Shown here piece after piece: positions 6,898-7,867 of a DNA stretch of 7,867 nt (positions are counted from its first letter, which is position 1; each line of letters starts with the position of its first letter). A program made the translations under genes and the position numbers. The notes under the pieces were generated by a model that was given only the letters and a program-made list of their open reading frames with translations, ran no database searches and was not told where the DNA came from. Origin of the DNA: Candidatus Melainabacteria bacterium (lineage in GTDB: Bacteria > Actinomycetota > Actinomycetes > Mycobacteriales > Pseudonocardiaceae); contig CAJCJE010000749.1 in the NCBI GenBank assembly GCA_903970565.1, positions 1 to 7,867 on the forward strand. Reading direction: 5' to 3'.

Positions 6898-7867
6898 CAG
6901 CCAGGCGCGCTCAGATGCTTGCGCATGAACGCCACGATGTCCTCCCGCGCCTGTGCCACCTCGGGAAACCAGTGCTCGAACAGCGGGAAGGCATGCGGCA
7001 GCACCGGCCACACCTCGAAACTCACATCCACACCATATTGCTTGGCATTGCGCGCGAACAGCACCGTGTCGTCGAGCAGCACCTCGGCGTCGCTGGCCAG
7101 CAGGTACAGCGGCGGAAAGCCGGTGCAATCGGCATAAAGCGGCGAGAGCTCCGGATCGGAGGTATCCATGCCGCCGGCATAGAGTTCGCACACCCGCGCC
7201 AGTTGCACCATCGGCAGCAGCGGATCGCTGTGCATGCGCAAGGTGCGCGAGGGCGGCGCGTGCACCCGGCCCATTTCTGTGCCCGGCGACACCGGCACAC
7301 CGCAGGACGGCATCGGCAGGCCGGCCTTGCGGATGCGCTGCAGCAAGCCCAGCAGCAGATTGCCGCCGGCGGACTCGCCGCCCAGGGCGATGCGCTCCGG
7401 GGCATAGCCAAGATCCAGCAGGCCGCGGTAGGCGCGTTCGCAATCGTCCAGCGCCGCCGGATACTTGTTGAACGGCGCCAGCCGGTAATCCGGCAGGAAG
7501 GCCACCGCGTCCAGCGCGCTGCAGATCTTCGCCACGGTGCGCACGTGCACGTCCGGCACCGCCGGCAGGATGAAGGCGCCGCCGTGCAGCCATAGCACCA
7601 CCCGGCCCCGCGGGTCGTGCGCGCCGCCGATGAAATGCCCCGGCACGCGGCCGATCACGCGGTAATCCACCGGCAGGCCGCTGCTGTCGCGGCACACCTG
7701 CGCGGCGGCCGTCAGCTGCATGCGGGCCATGCGCTCCATCGGGCCGCCGATCATCCAGCGCAGCAGGGGCCGCAGGAAGCGGCGCAACAGCCAGATGATG
7801 AAGCGGCTGCGGCCGCTGATCCGCACCGGCTTGAGCCGGATCTCCGCCTCTTCCGTGGTCGGCAGGC
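6897..7867 (-). CDS. Alpha/beta hydrolase, HSL-type esterase/lipase (5' end at window edge)
   Basis: This is a serine hydrolase of the hormone-sensitive lipase group (alpha/beta hydrolase fold-3), expected to cleave short- or medium-chain esters. Counted from a GTG at 7826 (309 residues), the oxyanion-hole motif HGG is at 81-83 in WLHGGAFI. The nucleophile S152 lies in GESAGG, the acid is probably D246 in ASDAEVLLDD, and the histidine is H278 in LPHAFPLF, so the triad is intact. The N-terminus has a hydrophobic, arginine-rich stretch (RFIIWLLRRFLRPLLRW) that may sit at the membrane. The frame stays open through 13 more codons to the window edge, so the real start may be upstream, and I give the gene as partial. 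It ends 30 bases before prpE in the same direction and the two may be co-transcribed. Several A/T-ending codons around 7022-7048 differ from the box genes and look proteobacterial. The natural substrate is unknown. Confidence 0.85.
   Translation of the reverse strand, partial: LPTTEEAEIRLKPVRISGRSRFIIWLLRRFLRPLLRWMIGGPMERMARMQLTAAAQVCRDSSGLPVDYRVIGRVPGHFIGGAHDPRGRVVLWLHGGAFILPAVPDVHVRTVAKICSALDAVAFLPDYRLAPFNKYPAALDDCERAYRGLLDLGYAPERIALGGESAGGNLLLGLLQRIRKAGLPMPSCGVPVSPGTEMGRVHAPPSRTLRMHSDPLLPMVQLARVCELYAGGMDTSDPELSPLYADCTGFPPLYLLASDAEVLLDDTVLFARNAKQYGVDVSFEVWPVLPHAFPLFEHWFPEVAQAREDIVAFMRKHLSAPG

Noticed and set aside
5950..7695. Open frame of 581 codons on the minus strand spanning prpE and the hydrolase
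   Set aside because: It is a frame shadow rich in Arg, Ala and Gly with no domain motifs, while the other minus-strand frame carries complete ANL and hydrolase motifs.

Overview
The window is GC-rich and gene-dense. It holds five protein-coding genes, two of them cut by the window edges, and I found no RNA genes, CRISPR arrays or transposases. On the plus strand, positions 1-3849 carry a tight run of three genes for aerobic benzoate breakdown through CoA thioesters (the box pathway). They are the C-terminal half of benzoyl-CoA-dihydrodiol lyase (boxC), the complete diiron benzoyl-CoA 2,3-epoxidase (boxB) and a benzoate-CoA ligase. The ligase makes benzoyl-CoA, BoxB (with the reductase BoxA, not seen here) forms the 2,3-epoxide, and BoxC hydrolyses and opens the ring. 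The genes are 2 and 16 bases apart, as expected for one transcript.

The minus strand carries the rest. A secreted protein of unknown function with an Ala/Pro/Asn linker (3893-4855) converges on the ligase gene. Further along come a propionyl-CoA synthetase-like ANL enzyme (prpE, 4971-6866) and an HSL-type alpha/beta hydrolase that runs off the right edge (6897-7867).

The left part, from boxC through the secreted protein and the C-terminal half of prpE, looks like a high-GC actinobacterium. It uses GAG, GGG and CGG freely, has modest Shine-Dalgarno sites, and encodes an actinobacterial-style secreted protein. The right part, the N-terminal half of prpE plus the hydrolase, looks like a proteobacterium. 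It has more GAA and CAT, little GGG, runs of A/T-ending codons and a strong GGAGGA ribosome site. The change falls inside prpE near 5890-5960, in the conserved region around EGKPVGTPDAG, with the reading frame kept. This is the most important observation in the window: either a natural recombinant gene or, more likely, an assembly join between two organisms at a conserved stretch. Until that is settled, the box genes and the hydrolase should not be assumed to share a genome.

I did not find a convincing previously undescribed multi-gene system. The uncharacterised secreted protein is the only gene whose family I do not recognise.
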